In this document: positions 62,774 through 64,000 of the stretch, one piece after another
Layout of the letters: every line of letters begins with the position of its first letter
How positions within the stretch are numbered: position 1 is the stretch's first letter
Assembly: GCA_019316985.1 (NCBI GenBank)
Contig: CP079215.1
Span: 5,952,001-6,016,000, forward strand
Direction of reading: 5' to 3'
Length of the DNA: 64,000 bases
Origin: Paraniabella defluvii
GTDB taxonomy: Bacteria; Bacteroidota; Bacteroidia; Chitinophagales; Chitinophagaceae
The notes under the pieces: generated by a model
The model's database searches: none
What the model saw: the letters and a program-made list of their open reading frames with translations, nothing else
Told to the model about the DNA's origin: nothing
Made by a program: the position numbers and the translations under genes

Positions 62774-64000
62774 ATGAAAAATTATCTATCACTACTGGTT
62801 GCACTGTTTACCTATGCTGCAGGCAGTGCCCAGTCTCCCGCTACAGCCACGGTACCTGCCCGCTGGAACCTGGCATCTTCTCAGGCTATTGCATGGCAGG
62901 TTAAGGACCGGGTGCCGCACGCTGATCATATAGAAATGAGCGGACAAAAAGTTTCACTCTGGCTGCAGTACCAGGTAGATGAAAAAAGGCACCCTCCTTC
63001 ACCAGAACTTTTGTCTTCCCTACCTTCCGCCTGTTGCCGGCAAGAACTATTGCTTCTATGATGTATAGCGTAGAAGACGAAAACCTGCCCCGGATTTTAA
63101 TAAATGATAAGCTTTTAAAAAAGGAGTATATATGCAACCGTAATGGACGATCAGCCGGAAAAGGCTGCATTTATACAATTTGACGGCATTCTTTCTGCCG
63201 AAAGTACAATTGGAGCTGCAGGTACCATAACCTTAAAAAGATCTTTTTATCCCTCTGTTGATAAAGCAATGGCGGTTGAAAAACTTGTTTTTATTAATAA
63301 CGGCGGGCAACCGGCCCGCATTGAGATGGAGTTCCTGCAGCGGGAAGTAAGGCCTGCCGCCGAACGGTCTAGCGACGGCCCCTTCGATTTATAATATCAA
63401 CCGTCAACGACGGCTTAAAAACAGTGGCGCCGGGCGACTCTGTAACCTTTGGCATTAGTTACCAGGCAATTGCCGGGGCTTCCGCCACCTCTGTTGATGC
63501 CGATATAATGCAGGAGGAAGCTGGCAGGAGAAAAAGAGTTAAAGATATATCGGCCTTACTTCGCCTCGAGTGCCCCGATGAAGTTTTAAATACGATGTTC
63601 AACTTTGCAAAAATAAGAGGCACAGAAAGCATCTTCAATACCAGGGGCGGCCTAATGCATGGCCCAGGTGGTCTCAGGTACTACGCTGCTATATGGGCTA
63701 ACGACCAGGCTGAATACATTAATCCTTTTTTTTGCTTACCTGGGCGACGATATTGCCGTTAAATCGGCAATGAACGCGTACCGGCTGTTTGCCGCGTATA
63801 TGAACCCGGAATACAAGCCTATTCCCAGTTCCATTATAAATGAAGGAAAAGGAGTATGGCAGGGTGCAGGCGACCGGGGTGATATGGCCATGATTGCCTA
63901 TGGCGCCGGGCGTTTTGCGCTTGCCAACGGGAATGCCGATTCGGCCAAAGTTTTGTGGCCCCTTATCGAATGGTGCCTCGAATACTGCAGGAGAAAGATC
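62774..64000 (+). CDS. secreted six-hairpin-glycosidase-like protein, cut by window end
   Basis: A signal peptide (LSLLVALFTYAAGSAQS) leads to a beta-sandwich of about 220 residues (ARWNLASSQAIAWQVKDRVP, IASMMYSVEDENLPRILIND, ITLKRSFYPSVDKAMAVEKL), then an (alpha/alpha)6-type part: ECPDEVLNTMFNFAKIRGTE, HGPGGLRYYAAIWANDQAEY, VWQGAGDRGDMAMIAYGAGR. The order of sandwich then helical barrel fits six-hairpin glycosidases such as GH15, GH63, GH78 or GH94-like enzymes, but I cannot choose a family. Frameshifts lie near 63000, 63140, 63390 and 63735. The C-terminus is outside the window. It closes the SusC/SusD operon and may cleave the imported glycan. Confidence 0.7.

Overview
The window reads as a chromosomal segment of a Bacteroidota bacterium, most likely of the Chitinophagaceae type. 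Signs are a SusC/SusD pair, a hybrid-type glycan sensor with its AraC regulator, many secreted glycosidases, TPR histidine kinase plus NarL-type regulator, LytTR and REC-AraC regulators, DUF4959/DUF4998/DUF5000 lipoproteins and TAnnTTTG-like -7 promoter elements. No rRNA, tRNA, CRISPR, phage or transposase gene was seen. The most pervasive property is technical: nearly every gene longer than about 600 bp is broken by one to six single-base frameshifts, while the family sequence continues undamaged in the next frame. I treat these as probable indel errors in the sequence and give each gene its reconstructed full span.

Layout. 0.4-13 kb: assorted housekeeping and accessory genes (secreted protein with a membrane tail, NEW3 protein plus ABC-2 ATPase and permease, Hsp20, Kef-type antiporter, alpha/beta hydrolase, winged-helix protein followed by a hairpin-rich tandem repeat, VOC protein, cyanophycinase, Fpg/Nei glycosylase). 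13-20 kb: a gene-poor stretch with a small histidine kinase, a methyltransferase remnant, DUF2200, a LytTR regulator and a PAS-LuxR regulator. 20-27 kb, minus strand: a nuclease-like COG4748 protein, a thermonuclease and, most striking, a compact four-gene cassette of a P-loop GTPase with three membrane proteins of unknown function. 27-30 kb, plus strand: a tiny His/Pro-rich lipoprotein, TPR histidine kinase, response regulator and a small conserved protein. A TACGG-N4-CCGTA palindrome recurs four times upstream of genes across 21.8-30 kb and may tie these units together.

30.6-47.3 kb is a polysaccharide utilisation region: two GH88/105-type hydrolases, two GH43 enzymes, GH130, GH2, a circularly permuted SGNH esterase and an FAD-dependent oxidoreductase, all on the minus strand, around a plus-strand periplasmic sensor kinase and a REC-AraC regulator. 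The set suggests attack on pectin-like glycans and beta-mannoside-like linkages. 47.7-50.6 kb holds a multi-PAS kinase with a fused C-terminal SpoIIAA/STAS-like domain. 51-53.7 kb is metE under a cobalamin riboswitch. 55.5 kb to the end is a second glycan uptake operon: SusC, SusD, DUF4959/5126/5000, DUF4998 and a secreted glycosidase-like protein cut by the window edge.
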